Of a stretch of 64,000 nt of DNA, positions 33,074-42,788 are shown in pieces. The stretch comes from Lachnospiraceae bacterium UBA7202. Its GTDB lineage: Bacteria > Bacillota > Clostridia > Lachnospirales > Lachnospiraceae. A program made the position numbers and the translations under genes. The notes below the pieces were generated by a model that saw only the letters and a program-made list of their open reading frames with translations, did not search any database and was not told the DNA's origin. The DNA lies in contig DKUO01000043.1 of NCBI GenBank assembly GCA_002490705.1, forward strand, positions 1 to 64,000, written 5' to 3'. Each line of letters starts with the position of its first letter. Position 1 is the first letter of the stretch.

Positions 33074-35200
33074 TCACGTGTGATGTACCTTCGGGATAAA
33101 AACCCGCTTGTGCGACGCCCCGGTTTTATCTCTCGCCGCTTCTCTCGCCGCTTCGCAAAAGGCCAGCTGTGCGTTGAATTTTTCCTTTCCACGCCCATCA
33201 ACCTTTGCATAGCTGCCGTCCGGCTGCAAAATCTGCGCCTTTACTGTATCCTTGAGCTGACAGTCCAAAATAAACTTCAATTTCTCCTGTAGCGCAGGCT
33301 TCTCAATCGGAAAGAGGATCTCCACCCTCCGCTCCAGATTTCTCGGCATCCAGTCTGCGCTGGCGCAGTAGTATTCCGGCTTCCCGTCATTCTCGAAGTA
33401 AAAGATTCTGGCATGTTCCAGAAAATTCCCCACAATGGAGCGAACCGTTATATTTTCACTGACGCCCGGAATTCCCACACGCAGACAGCAGATTCCGCGG
33501 ATAATCAGGTCGATCTTCACCCCCGCCGCGCTCGCCTCGTAGAGCGCCTCGATGATTTCCTTGTCACAGAGTGCATTCATCTTAGCTATGATCCTTGCCG
33601 GCCTTCCCGAAAGCGCATACTCTCTCTCCCTGCCGATCAGGGAAAGGAACCGGTCTTTGAGCCAGTGGGGCGCAAGGGAAAGGCGGTTCCAGCTTCTCGG
33701 CTCCGAATACCCCGACAACATGTTAAACACCGCCGTGGCGTCCTCTCCGATCATTTCGGAACAGGTAAAATAGCCCACATCTGTGTAGAGCTTCGCCGTA
33801 GAATCATTGTAATTTCCGGTACCCAGATGCACATACCTGCGTATCCCGTTTTCCTCTCTTCTGACAACAAGTGTTATTTTACTGTGCGTTTTCAGGCCCA
33901 CCAGTCCGTAAATCACATGGCAGCCCGCCTTCTCCAGTTTTTTTGCCCATACGATATTGTTCTCCTCATCGAATCTGGCTTTCAGCTCCACCAACACGGA
34001 AACCTGTTTCCCGTTCTCCGCCGCCTGCTCCAAAGCCGCGATAATGGGGGAATTGCCGCTGACACGGTAGAGTGTCTGCTTGATGGCAAGCACATCCGGG
34101 TCCTTGGCCGCCTGCCTGACAAAGCGTACCACCGGCTCAAAGCTCTGGTAAGGGTGATGCATGAGAATATCCCCCTCGCGGATCTTCTCAAATACGTTGG
34201 CGTCCTCCGGCAGCTCCGGCACCGGCTGCGGCGGAAAATAACTGTGCTCCTTCAGATGGTCAAAATCCTCCATGCCGTAAAGCTTCATCAAAAAGGTCAG
34301 GTCAAGAGGCCCCGCAATGGCAAAAATATCCTCCTTCGGCACCTTCAGCTCCTCTCTGATCAGCTTCAAAAGCCGGCTGTCAATGCCCTCCTCTACCTCC
34401 AAACGAATCACCTGTCCCCACTGTCTCTTTTTCAGCTGCTTCTCAATCTCCTGTAAGAGATCCTCCGCCTCCTCCTCCTCGATGGTCAGGTCTGCATTTC
34501 TCATAATGCGGAAAGGATGGGTACATACAATATCATAATTCAGGAAAAGCCTGTGAATGTTGCGCTCGATGACTTCCTCCAGAAGAATCAGCCTTCTCCC
34601 CTCTTTTGCAGGGATCTCCACCAGACGCGCCAGGACGCTTGGCACCTGCACCATAGCAAATTCCAGCTCTCCGTCTCCGTTCTTTTTCGTCATGAGCGCG
34701 CCCAGATTCAGGGATTTATTACGGATCAGCGGAAAGGGCCTTGAGGAATCCACCGCCATGGGCGTGAGTACCGGATAGACATTTTCCATAAAAAAATTGT
34801 CCACAAAGGCCCCTTCCTCCTTCGTCAAATCCTCATGATGCGTAATGATCCGCAGTCCGTTTGCCGTCAGCTGGGGCAGAAGGGAACGGTTATAAGTGTG
34901 ATACTGCCTTTCCACAAGCTGATGGGTCTTCTCGCTTACTATGGCAAGTTGTTCCTGGGCCGTCATGCCCGCGATATCCCGCTTTTTATAGCCGGCATCC
35001 ACCATGTCCTTTAGGGACGCCACCCGCACCATGAAAAACTCATCCAGATTGGATGCCGTAATACTTAAGAATTTCAACCGCTCGAACAGCGGCAGCTGCT
35101 TATCCCTTGCCTCCGAGAGCACTCTCTCGTTGAAGAGCAGCCAGCTTAACTCCCGGTTCGTATAATATGCTTCGTCGGAAAATATACTCTCCTTTGCCAT
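33074..35200 (-). CDS. ppk1: Polyphosphate kinase 1
   Basis: A 708-residue enzyme that polymerises the ATP gamma-phosphate into inorganic polyphosphate. Domains in order: N-terminal helical (NRELSWLLFNERVL), head, and two PLD-like catalytic domains. The catalytic His region reads RRYVHLGTGNYND, and RFDEENNIVWAKKLEKAG precedes it. Length is typical. The ATG at 35200 follows GGAGG. It lies 25 bp after the exopolyphosphatase gene, pairing synthesis and breakdown in one transcript. Confidence 0.96.
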   Translation of the reverse strand: MAKESIFSDEAYYTNRELSWLLFNERVLSEARDKQLPLFERLKFLSITASNLDEFFMVRVASLKDMVDAGYKKRDIAGMTAQEQLAIVSEKTHQLVERQYHTYNRSLLPQLTANGLRIITHHEDLTKEEGAFVDNFFMENVYPVLTPMAVDSSRPFPLIRNKSLNLGALMTKKNGDGELEFAMVQVPSVLARLVEIPAKEGRRLILLEEVIERNIHRLFLNYDIVCTHPFRIMRNADLTIEEEEAEDLLQEIEKQLKKRQWGQVIRLEVEEGIDSRLLKLIREELKVPKEDIFAIAGPLDLTFLMKLYGMEDFDHLKEHSYFPPQPVPELPEDANVFEKIREGDILMHHPYQSFEPVVRFVRQAAKDPDVLAIKQTLYRVSGNSPIIAALEQAAENGKQVSVLVELKARFDEENNIVWAKKLEKAGCHVIYGLVGLKTHSKITLVVRREENGIRRYVHLGTGNYNDSTAKLYTDVGYFTCSEMIGEDATAVFNMLSGYSEPRSWNRLSLAPHWLKDRFLSLIGREREYALSGRPARIIAKMNALCDKEIIEALYEASAAGVKIDLIIRGICCLRVGIPGVSENITVRSIVGNFLEHARIFYFENDGKPEYYCASADWMPRNLERRVEILFPIEKPALQEKLKFILDCQLKDTVKAQILQPDGSYAKVDGRGKEKFNAQLAFCEAAREAARDKTGASHKRVFIPKVHHT

Positions 35201-35225
35201 TTCTTCCGGCCTCCTTCTATTCTAA

Positions 35226-36749
35226 TCAGCTCCGCTGTCTGATCACCGGACGCACACTGTAGACCTCCTCAAAAAAGTTGGATCGCTTGGTAAACAATCC
35301 TTTTTCCAGCGTGATATCCACAGACTCATCCACAGTGATGATTAATTCCCGTTCCTTTAACGTGGCTTTGACGTCCTTAAACTTCTGCTTATGGCTTCTG
35401 TCCAGTCCGTTGGCCACCTTCAAAATAGCGGTCAGCTTCGCAATCGTCAGATAAGCCTCCCTGTCGATGGTGCCGCTTCCCGTCACCTCGGCGTAGTTGA
35501 AATCCATATGGTTATACTTCACCACGTTGGCCACGATCTCCCGCTCCTTGTGGGAAAGGCCGATAATCTCCGTGGACATGATAATATTGTAGGAACACTC
35601 TCCCAGATTCACCAGACTGATATATTTGCCGCAGTCATGTAAGAGCGTGGCAATCCGCAAAAGCAGTCCTTCTCTTCTTCCGAGACCATGCACCTTTTTC
35701 ATACTTTCAAAAATGGTCATGGCAATTTTTTCAAGTGTCTCGCCCCGGCGTTTGCTTCCCATATAGCGCTTGCTGATGTTCTGGGCGCAGGCGATGATAT
35801 CCTGCTCGAAATCATGCTCTTCTTTGATGATCTTATGCTTTTGCGCGTACTCGTATGCCATGCCGTCGCAGAGCGTGGCCCCCGGCACCCAGATCATATT
35901 GGCGCCCATCATCTTGGCAATGCGGTTGATCAGCACGCCGGAGATATACAAAAGCGGTACGTTCTCCTCCGGTATATCCAGCGCCTTGGCGGCCTGCTGG
36001 GAGGATTTGGCGTGAATCCGCTCCAAAAAACGCTCCACTGCGGAGGCTTCCACGCTGCTGTCCTCAAGACCCGCCACGCCTTTCCCCACAATAGAAGAGA
36101 TATAATCGTCTACCACAATAATATTTTCAATCTGCCGTTCTTTCAAATGCAGCTTCTTGAATACCTGTATCTGGGAGCTCACCATCTCATCCAGAATCTC
36201 CCCATACTGCCTGGGACTGATATTCAGCCTTCCCAGCCGGTCTTGGAGGCGCAGTACTCCCAGCCGCAGATTCTGGGTCGTCACCAGCGTATCCTTGTCA
36301 AACAGGGAAATCTGGATACTGCCCCCGCCGATATCCACAATCGCAGTTCCCTTTTCGACCACCTTATTAAACCGACCCCTGGAGGCGATCGCCTTATAGT
36401 TCAAAAAACGCTGCTCCGAATTGCTGAGCACCTCAATGCTGACGCCTGTGCGCTGGGCAATCTGATCCAGTACAATCGCCGTGTTTTCCGTCTCCCTGAT
36501 CGCACTGGTGCCATATGCCTTATAGTCATCCACCCGATAGCTCTTCATGATATCCCTGTACTCCCTGAGTACCCGGGACAACTCATCCACCCGGTCATAA
36601 CTGATCTTTCCCGTGGCAAAGGTGTCCGTTCCCAGATCAATCCGATGCCTGATGTGATCGATCTCCCGCAGGCCGCTTTCGGCGGATATCTCAAATATTT
36701 TCATGGCAAGCTCATAAGACCCCACATCGATCGCCGCAAATGTTTTCAT
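35226..36749 (-). CDS. ppx: Exopolyphosphatase / pppGpp phosphohydrolase (Ppx/GppA)
   Basis: A 507-residue protein of the ASKHA fold with a C-terminal HD-like domain. The N-terminal phosphate loop is AIDVGSYELAMKI; the second is IVDIGGGSIQIS; the C-terminal half has LHDCGKYISL, the HD pair of the long Ppx form. It removes terminal phosphate from polyphosphate and may act on pppGpp. It overlaps the preceding ATPase gene by 4 bp (ATGA) and has a GGAGGGGAG site. Confidence 0.93.
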   Translation of the reverse strand: MKTFAAIDVGSYELAMKIFEISAESGLREIDHIRHRIDLGTDTFATGKISYDRVDELSRVLREYRDIMKSYRVDDYKAYGTSAIRETENTAIVLDQIAQRTGVSIEVLSNSEQRFLNYKAIASRGRFNKVVEKGTAIVDIGGGSIQISLFDKDTLVTTQNLRLGVLRLQDRLGRLNISPRQYGEILDEMVSSQIQVFKKLHLKERQIENIIVVDDYISSIVGKGVAGLEDSSVEASAVERFLERIHAKSSQQAAKALDIPEENVPLLYISGVLINRIAKMMGANMIWVPGATLCDGMAYEYAQKHKIIKEEHDFEQDIIACAQNISKRYMGSKRRGETLEKIAMTIFESMKKVHGLGRREGLLLRIATLLHDCGKYISLVNLGECSYNIIMSTEIIGLSHKEREIVANVVKYNHMDFNYAEVTGSGTIDREAYLTIAKLTAILKVANGLDRSHKQKFKDVKATLKERELIITVDESVDITLEKGLFTKRSNFFEEVYSVRPVIRQRS

Positions 36750-38041
36750 GCTCCCCTCCCCGTCTGTCCAAGCAAAAAGTCAATAAACTGTTGTGCCGTC
36801 CTGCCGGAAAGCCCCCCATGTGACAACTCCCACTTATTCGCCAAAAGATAGAGATCCTCCTCCGGCACTTTCAGACCGTTTCTGTCCGCCAGCGTCTTTA
36901 CGATCTGCTGGAACTGCTTCTTATCCGGCGCCCCGAAGAAGATGGTCACACCGAAGCGGTACACCAGAGAAAGCTTCTCCTGTACCGTATCCCCCGCATG
37001 CATATCCTCGTCCCGCCTGTCCGCCTTGTCGCTATAGTTCTCCCGGATCAGATGCCGTCTGTTGGATGTGGCATATATCAGCACATTCGCCGGTTTTTTC
37101 TCCAATCCGCCCTCGATCAGCGCCTTCAGGTACTTGTACTCGACCTCAAAATCCTCAAAGCTCAAATCGTCCATGTAAATGATAAATTTATAATTTCTGT
37201 TCTTGACCTGGGCGATCACCGCGTTCAGATCCTGAAACTGATGCTTGTACATTTCAATAATACGCAGGCCCTTCTCGTAATATTCGTTGGCAATCGCTTT
37301 CACGCAGGAAGATTTCCCCGTGCCCGCATCCCCGAATAAGAGACAGTTATTGGCGCGTCTCCCCGCCACGAAAGCCTCCGTGTTATCGCACAGCTTCTGC
37401 TTGGGAATCTCATACCCCACCAGATCATCCAGATAAACATGGGCAATATTCCGTATGGGAACAATGGCCGCGCCGTTTTCCGTGTGTTCCACACGAAAAG
37501 CCTTGTGCAGTCCCAGATCCCCCACCCCGTATTCCCTGTAAAACTGGGTGAGCGTCGCCTTCATGGCCGCAGCGTCCTCGTTCTTCTTAAAGTGCTGTGC
37601 CAGAGTACAGATTCGGTCGCGAATCCGCCTGTTATAGACCTTGCTGTCCTCCGAAGGCCCTTCATAGTTTAAAACCACGGAAAATTCCGGTGCCTTTAAG
37701 ACCTCCATCATTTCCGTAAAATCATAATCAAAAAACTCCTTGAAAATCGCAATATCATGCAGCACAAGCTCGTTGATGCTGCCCTCCACTTCCCCCCGCA
37801 TTTCGCAGGCACAGCTGTAACTGTTTTCATTGTTCACCAGCAGATTGGTCAGATAACAATGCCAGAGATTCCCATAAAATCCGTGATCCGCCGCCTGCTG
37901 GGAAAGCCTGTGCATACATTTGTAAAAAAGCGGCATCGCCCTGCCGTCTCCGGAGCGGTAATGCTCCATCAGCCAGACCACGTCCCGCAGAATATCCCCA
38001 TCCGCAAACTCCTTATATACAATCAGTTCTTCTTCTCTCAT
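36746..38041 (-). CDS. DUF815-type AAA ATPase
   Basis: A 431-residue cytosolic AAA-like ATPase. Walker A is FGDAGTGKSSCVKAIANEY (about residue 240), Walker B is FIIYMDDLSFEDFE, and sensor-type ATSNRRHLI follows. The N-terminal half is helical without recognised motifs. DUF815 proteins are conserved but of unknown role. Its tight placement between pheA and ppx/ppk is notable; a link to polyphosphate or stress is inference. Start at 38041 after GGAGG. Confidence 0.85.
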   Translation of the reverse strand: MREEELIVYKEFADGDILRDVVWLMEHYRSGDGRAMPLFYKCMHRLSQQAADHGFYGNLWHCYLTNLLVNNENSYSCACEMRGEVEGSINELVLHDIAIFKEFFDYDFTEMMEVLKAPEFSVVLNYEGPSEDSKVYNRRIRDRICTLAQHFKKNEDAAAMKATLTQFYREYGVGDLGLHKAFRVEHTENGAAIVPIRNIAHVYLDDLVGYEIPKQKLCDNTEAFVAGRRANNCLLFGDAGTGKSSCVKAIANEYYEKGLRIIEMYKHQFQDLNAVIAQVKNRNYKFIIYMDDLSFEDFEVEYKYLKALIEGGLEKKPANVLIYATSNRRHLIRENYSDKADRRDEDMHAGDTVQEKLSLVYRFGVTIFFGAPDKKQFQQIVKTLADRNGLKVPEEDLYLLANKWELSHGGLSGRTAQQFIDFLLGQTGRGA

Positions 38042-38069
38042 TGCAGACCAACCTCCACAGCCTTTCGCT

Positions 38070-39197
38070 TTAATAATTTCCCAATATTTTCATGTTGCGG
38101 GCCTCGTCCCGAAGCCCCCTCAACGCATTCTTCACAGCGCTGTCCGCAAGATTCCCCTCAAAGTCAATGAAAAACCGGTACTCCCAATTTCGGTCTTCGA
38201 TGGGACGGCTCTCAATCTTCGTCATGTTCAGATTGTTATAGATGAAATGGGACAGCATATGATAAAGAGACCCGCTCTCATGGGGCACTTCCAGACAAAT
38301 GCTGATCTTCCCCGCATCCTTTCTGAATATCTTCTGGTTCGTAACGATAATAAACCGGGTGGAATTGCTTTCCGACTGATTGACGCCCCGCTCCAGAATA
38401 TCCAGGCCGTAGATTTTGGCCGCCTGTTCACTGGCGATGGCCGCCTGCGTCACATCCCCGTCCTCGCTCACCTTACGCGCCGCAAAGGCATTGTTCTTTA
38501 AGCTGATCTGCTTCCATTCCTCATGCCTTCCCAGATATTTGGCGCTCTGCATCAGAGACTGCGGATGGGAATAGACGGTCTTAATCTGTGACAGCTCTGC
38601 CCCCGGCACCCCCAGCAGACAATGCTCAATCTTTAAAATCTGTTCTCCCACAATATAGTTTTCAAACTCCACCAGAAGATCATAGATCTCGCTCACCGTT
38701 CCCGCTGTGGAATTTTCAATGGGAAGTACCGCAAAGTCCGCGCTGCCCTCCTCTATGGAGGTCATAGCCTCCCGGAAGGTATCCACATGAAAACTGTTGA
38801 CCTGCTCCCCGAAATAGGTCAGCATGGCCATATGGGAATATGCGCCCTCCGCACCCTGAAAGACAACTCTCGCCTTCTGCGTCTCCAGACTGTCCACCAT
38901 GATAAAGGGAAGCCGGCCAAGGGAGCCGGCCTCCACCAGCTTTTTGTACTGCATCTTTCTGCTCATGGACATAATCTGCTCAAAAAGCTCCTGCACGCCA
39001 TGGGCGTTAAAGGCATTGTGCGTCAGGGAACGCAGCGTTTTCAGCTTCTCCTCCTCCCGTTCCCTGTCAAATACCTGCTTTCCCGTCTCTATCTTATAAT
39101 CAGCCACCTTGGAACAAATTTCCATGCGTTTCTCATAGAGCTTTACCATCTTTGCGTCAATCTCATCCAACTGGCCGCGCAATTCCAACAAATCCAT
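38070..39197 (-). CDS. pheA: Bifunctional chorismate mutase / prephenate dehydratase
   Basis: A 375-residue P-protein of phenylalanine synthesis. The N-terminal AroQ chorismate mutase (about 1-90) includes LRGQLDEIDAKMVKLYEKR. Prephenate dehydratase (about 108-285) has FQGAEGAYSHMA, LPIENSTAGTVSEIYDLL and NSTRFIIV (the Thr-Arg-Phe catalytic motif). The C-terminal ACT domain has the Phe-binding motif ESRPIEDRNWEYRFFIDFEG (about 330-350), so feedback inhibition by Phe is expected. It is the first gene of the run down to maf. No T-box or leader peptide was found in the 150 bp upstream. Confidence 0.96.
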   Translation of the reverse strand: MDLLELRGQLDEIDAKMVKLYEKRMEICSKVADYKIETGKQVFDREREEEKLKTLRSLTHNAFNAHGVQELFEQIMSMSRKMQYKKLVEAGSLGRLPFIMVDSLETQKARVVFQGAEGAYSHMAMLTYFGEQVNSFHVDTFREAMTSIEEGSADFAVLPIENSTAGTVSEIYDLLVEFENYIVGEQILKIEHCLLGVPGAELSQIKTVYSHPQSLMQSAKYLGRHEEWKQISLKNNAFAARKVSEDGDVTQAAIASEQAAKIYGLDILERGVNQSESNSTRFIIVTNQKIFRKDAGKISICLEVPHESGSLYHMLSHFIYNNLNMTKIESRPIEDRNWEYRFFIDFEGNLADSAVKNALRGLRDEARNMKILGNY

Positions 39198-39251
39198 TTT
39201 TCTCTGTCCTTTCCAATCTCACACTACCCTTAAGTTTACCGCAATTTGTTC

Positions 39252-39280
39252 TTGATAGCAAGCAGGTTTAACGATATAAT
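39252..39280 (+). promoter_or_regulatory. Promoter of the DUF5050 gene
   Basis: TTGATA (39252-39257), 17-bp spacer, TATAAT (39275-39280), giving a leader of about 65 nt. It lies in the divergent region with pheA. Confidence 0.75.
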
Positions 39281-39351
39281 AGACGCGATGGCAATGAGCA
39301 GTGCGTGCACTGCGGAGATGAGAATAAGAGCGTTATCGGGAGGATTGTTCC

Positions 39352-40419
39352 ATGACAAGCAGCCAAAAAAATATCCTGTTTCTTTCTGTAACAGGCGTTA
39401 TATTAATAGCCTTATTTTTATGCATAATTCTAAGCGGACGCATTCCCATGAACGACGATTTCACCGTGGGCAATACGCCCGGAAACCTGAACAACGGCGG
39501 CTATTTCTGCGAGGCAGACGGAAAAGTATACTTTGCAAACGCTTATGATAATTATTCGCTCTACTCCATGAATCCCGATGAGTCGGAATTAACCAAATTA
39601 AACGACGGCGCCGTCTCTTCCATCAATGCTGCTGGAAAATATCTCTATTATGCACAAGTCAGCGGCGGTGACAGCGAAAAGAGCGGCATCGACGGCGCTA
39701 TACGGATGGCCGGCATCTATCGGAGCAATCTCAAAGGGAAATCCGTTATCGGCTTAGACCGCTGCGATATTGTCACCATGCAGCTCTGCGGCAATTACCT
39801 CTACTATGAGAAATACGACAAACAGATCGGCACCTCTCTGGATAAAGTAAGAATTGACAAAAAAGACCGGCAGACTGTAGCGGAGGCGATCATCAATCCC
39901 AACTGCTACGTAGACGGCAGAATTTACTACAACGGCGCGGCGGAAGATCATTACCTGTACGCCCTGAGTGTCCCCGACGACAGGGAGAGCGTCATCTGGC
40001 GCGGAAACATCTGGAATCCCATCGTACAGGGCGGCTATGTTTACTACATGGATGTCCCTGAGAATTATCGCCTATGCCGCTACAATCTCTCAACCAATGT
40101 GGTAGAGATTCTGACCAATGACCGGATTGACATGTTCAATGTCTATGACAACTATATTTATTATCAGGTCAGTTCCTCTGATATGCCGGCCCTCAAACGT
40201 ATGCTGATCGACGGGAGCTCGCAGGAGATTGTCCGCGAAGGCGTATACCAGAATATCAACATTACCTCTCAGTATGTATACTTCAATGCCTTTAACGAGA
40301 GCACGCCGGTCTACAAGACCTACACCTACGGCCCCATCAACGTGACCACCTTTGATGCCGCAAGAGAAGCCGCTCTGGCTCATGCAAAACCGGAAAACCA
40401 AAGCGGCGAAGAAGAATAA
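39352..40419 (+). CDS. DUF5050-type beta-propeller membrane-anchored protein
   Basis: A 355-residue protein with one N-terminal membrane helix (about 8-28) and an outside region of repeated YxYY-type strands (KYLYYAQVSGG, GGYVYYMDVPE, DNYIYYQVSSSD, SQYVYFNAFNE). These are characteristic of DUF5050 propellers of Clostridia. The ATG follows GGGAGGA. It stands alone, divergent from pheA and convergent with folBK across a shared terminator. Role unknown; extracellular sensing or binding is a guess. Confidence 0.82.
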   Translation: MTSSQKNILFLSVTGVILIALFLCIILSGRIPMNDDFTVGNTPGNLNNGGYFCEADGKVYFANAYDNYSLYSMNPDESELTKLNDGAVSSINAAGKYLYYAQVSGGDSEKSGIDGAIRMAGIYRSNLKGKSVIGLDRCDIVTMQLCGNYLYYEKYDKQIGTSLDKVRIDKKDRQTVAEAIINPNCYVDGRIYYNGAAEDHYLYALSVPDDRESVIWRGNIWNPIVQGGYVYYMDVPENYRLCRYNLSTNVVEILTNDRIDMFNVYDNYIYYQVSSSDMPALKRMLIDGSSQEIVREGVYQNINITSQYVYFNAFNESTPVYKTYTYGPINVTTFDAAREAALAHAKPENQSGEEE

Positions 40420-40431
40420 CACAAAGTACCA

Positions 40432-40478
40432 AAAAGCTGCCCCTGCGAATGATCGTTCGCCAAAGGGCAGCCTTTTTA
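40432..40478. terminator. Bidirectional terminator
   Basis: AAAAAGCTGCCC (40432-40443) pairs with GGGCAGCCTTTTT (40466-40478, one bulged C), with an inner GCGAA/TTCGC helix. A-run on one side and T-run on the other serve both convergent genes. Confidence 0.85.
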
Positions 40479-41318
40479 ATTGTATAACACGTGTTTTTCT
40501 CCGTTCTTCTCCACTTCCGCAAGCAGCTCCACAATCGCCTTTCCCACTACCGGATGCCTCTCATAGGGGGCAATCTGTGCAAGCGGCTTCAACACAAAGT
40601 CGCGATTACACATATCCCGGTGCGGGATGGTCAGCTGATCCGTGTCCATCACCGCCCCCTCATAGAGAAGAATATCCAGATCAAGCGTTCTCGGCCCCCA
40701 GCGTTCCTTGCGCTCTCTGGCCTCTGCCTTCTCGATCTCATGCAGCTTTTCCAAAAGCTCCTCCGGCGTGTAGAGCGTTTCCAGCGCAAGAGCGCCGTTT
40801 AAATAATCGGCCTGCTCCACCCCGCCGTAGGGCGTAGTCTCCACCCAGTCGGAAACCCGGAGCACCCTGCATTTTTTGTCCGTAAGCAGGGCATCCACCG
40901 CCGCGCGCAGATGCGCCTTCTTATCTCCGATATTGGAACCGCAGGCGACATAGGCCCGCCGCCAGCCTCTCACGATCTTTACGGACACCGAACCGAAAGG
41001 TACGGTGATCGGCGCCTCCGGTTTTTTGATCTCCATAGTGACCTGCCGCACATGAGGGAACTGCAAGAGCAGCGCCTCCGCCGCCCTTTCCGCCGCCGTC
41101 TCAATCAGCTTGTAGGTATGCTCTGTGAGAAAGGTATGGAGAAAGCGGCATACCACGCCATAGTTCGTCGATAATCCCAGATCATCCGCCATGCCCGCCG
41201 CTCTCGTATCCGTATCAAGAACCACGCTGACGTAAAAATTCTGTCCCTCTTCATTCTCCTGCGGGTATACACCGTGATAGGCATAAACCTGCAAATCCTC
41301 CACTATAATCTGATCCAT
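40476..41318 (-). CDS. folBK: FolB-FolK fusion: dihydroneopterin aldolase / HPPK
   Basis: A 280-residue fusion for two successive steps of folate synthesis: aldolase cleavage of dihydroneopterin (FolB, about 1-115; DLQVYAYHGVYPQENEEGQ, ETAAERAAEALL) and pyrophosphorylation of the hydroxymethylpterin (FolK, about 120-270; ACGSNIGDKKAHL, RWGPRTLDLDILLY). I prefer ATG 41318 (MDQIIVEDLQ); a GTG six bases earlier is also possible. It lies 18 bp after folP and is last in the folate operon. Confidence 0.95.
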   Translation of the reverse strand: MDQIIVEDLQVYAYHGVYPQENEEGQNFYVSVVLDTDTRAAGMADDLGLSTNYGVVCRFLHTFLTEHTYKLIETAAERAAEALLLQFPHVRQVTMEIKKPEAPITVPFGSVSVKIVRGWRRAYVACGSNIGDKKAHLRAAVDALLTDKKCRVLRVSDWVETTPYGGVEQADYLNGALALETLYTPEELLEKLHEIEKAEARERKERWGPRTLDLDILLYEGAVMDTDQLTIPHRDMCNRDFVLKPLAQIAPYERHPVVGKAIVELLAEVEKNGEKHVLYN

Positions 41319-41336
41319 TCCCACGCTTGCCTCTCG

Positions 41337-42152
41337 TCAATTTTTATAACCGTCGCGAATCGCCTCTGTCATTCTGATCGCGCGCACATTTTCCTTCACA
41401 TCATGCACACGGACAAACATAACACCCTGTTTTACGCCGTAAACGGTGGTCACCAGCGTTCCCTCCATGCGCTCGTTGACGGGCAGATCCAACCCCATCC
41501 CGATCACGGATTTGCGGCTTGCCGCAAGTAACAGCGGATAGCCCAGCGAATGAAACTTCTGTAGATTGTCAATAATCTCCAAATTATTTTCATAGCCCTT
41601 GCCGAAGCCGATACCGGGATCTAAAATAATCTTGTCATAAGCGATTCCTTTCTGGTTCGCCAGCTCCAATGTGGACTCAAAATCCCAGAGCATCTCCTCA
41701 ATCAGGTTGTTATATTTAGCCTCCTTGCGGTTATGTACCAGACAGCAGGGAATCCCCGCTTCCGCGATCACAGTCGCCATATTTTCATCATATTTAAGTC
41801 CCCAGATATCGTTGATCATATCGGCGCCCGCAGTAATGCCTGCCTTTGCCACCGCAGATTTATATGTATCCAGGGAAATAGGAACATTAAATCTGGATTT
41901 GATAGCTTCAATCACCGGAATGACCCTATCAATCTCCTCCTGATCAGAAATCTGTGTATAGCCCGGTCTTGTAGACTCGCCTCCCACATCCACTATGTCC
42001 ATACCATCTGTTATCATTTGTTCAACGTGATATAGAGCCTGATCCAACTCTTCATACTTTCCGCCATCGGAAAAAGAATCAGGTGTTACGTTAAGTATTC
42101 CCATCACATAAGTATGTCCTTTTGTTCTGAAATCTCTCTGTCCTATTCTCAT
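41337..42152 (-). CDS. folP: Dihydropteroate synthase
   Basis: A 271-residue TIM-barrel enzyme condensing hydroxymethyl-dihydropterin pyrophosphate with p-aminobenzoate; the sulfonamide target. Signatures: MGILNVTPDSFSDGG, DVGGESTRPG, ILDPGIGFGKGYENN, AASRKSVIG and the C-terminal RVHDV. The ATG follows GGAGGG. It lies between folE and folBK on the same strand. Confidence 0.96.
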   Translation of the reverse strand: MRIGQRDFRTKGHTYVMGILNVTPDSFSDGGKYEELDQALYHVEQMITDGMDIVDVGGESTRPGYTQISDQEEIDRVIPVIEAIKSRFNVPISLDTYKSAVAKAGITAGADMINDIWGLKYDENMATVIAEAGIPCCLVHNRKEAKYNNLIEEMLWDFESTLELANQKGIAYDKIILDPGIGFGKGYENNLEIIDNLQKFHSLGYPLLLAASRKSVIGMGLDLPVNERMEGTLVTTVYGVKQGVMFVRVHDVKENVRAIRMTEAIRDGYKN

Positions 42153-42203
42153 TTTCTGCCCTCCGTATTTTTATTCTTATAACAGCTTATCCACAGGATT
42201 TGA

Positions 42204-42788
42204 TTATGTTAAATCCTGATTATATACTTTATCCATTCCCACCATGCGGAAGAAAAGCTCCTGCCACTTAGGATCTTCCTGAAAACAGCCTCTGGACGCC
42301 ACTGTCACCGTCCGGCTTCCCGGCTTTTCCACCCCCCTCATGGTCATACACATGTGTTCCGCCTCCAGCATCACCATGGCGCCTTGGGGGTGCAGATGTT
42401 CCATGACAGCTTCCACAATCTGTATTGTCATCTGCTCCTGAATCTGGGGTCTTCTGGCGTAAACCTCCACCGTCCTCGCAAGCTTGCTTAACCCCACAAC
42501 CTTTCCGTCAGGGAGATAGGCGATGTGCGCCTTTCCGTAAAACGGCATGAGATGGTGCTCGCATGTAGAATAAAAGGTGATATTTTTTAAGAGAACGATC
42601 TCGTTACTTGCCACCGAAAATGTCTTCGACAGATGCTCTCCCGCATCCTCATCCATCCCTGCAAAGATTTCGCCGTACATGCGGGCGATCCTGTCCGGCG
42701 TCTCACGCAGCCCCTCCCTGGTCACATCCTCACCGATGCCTTCCAAAAGAAGCTTGACAGCCTCCCTAATTTTTGTCTGATCTACCAT
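42204..42788 (-). CDS. folE: GTP cyclohydrolase I
   Basis: A 194-residue FolE converting GTP to dihydroneopterin triphosphate, first step of folate synthesis. Zinc/active-site motif CEHHLMPFYGKAHIAYLP and the later LSKLARTVEVYARRPQIQEQ are intact, with the second zinc Cys in EAEHMCMTMRG. The start overlaps the 3' end of folC by 23 bp, with GGAGAG before the ATG. Zinc-dependent type. Confidence 0.97.
   Translation of the reverse strand: MVDQTKIREAVKLLLEGIGEDVTREGLRETPDRIARMYGEIFAGMDEDAGEHLSKTFSVASNEIVLLKNITFYSTCEHHLMPFYGKAHIAYLPDGKVVGLSKLARTVEVYARRPQIQEQMTIQIVEAVMEHLHPQGAMVMLEAEHMCMTMRGVEKPGSRTVTVASRGCFQEDPKWQELFFRMVGMDKVYNQDLT

Noticed and set aside
35688..36851. A 387-codon + strand open frame opposite ppx
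   Set aside because: Antisense to an intact Ppx/GppA gene, His/Leu-rich without domain pattern.
39198..39351. T-box or leader-peptide attenuator upstream of pheA
   Set aside because: No T-box motif, no Phe-rich short frame and no terminator were found in the 150-bp divergent region.
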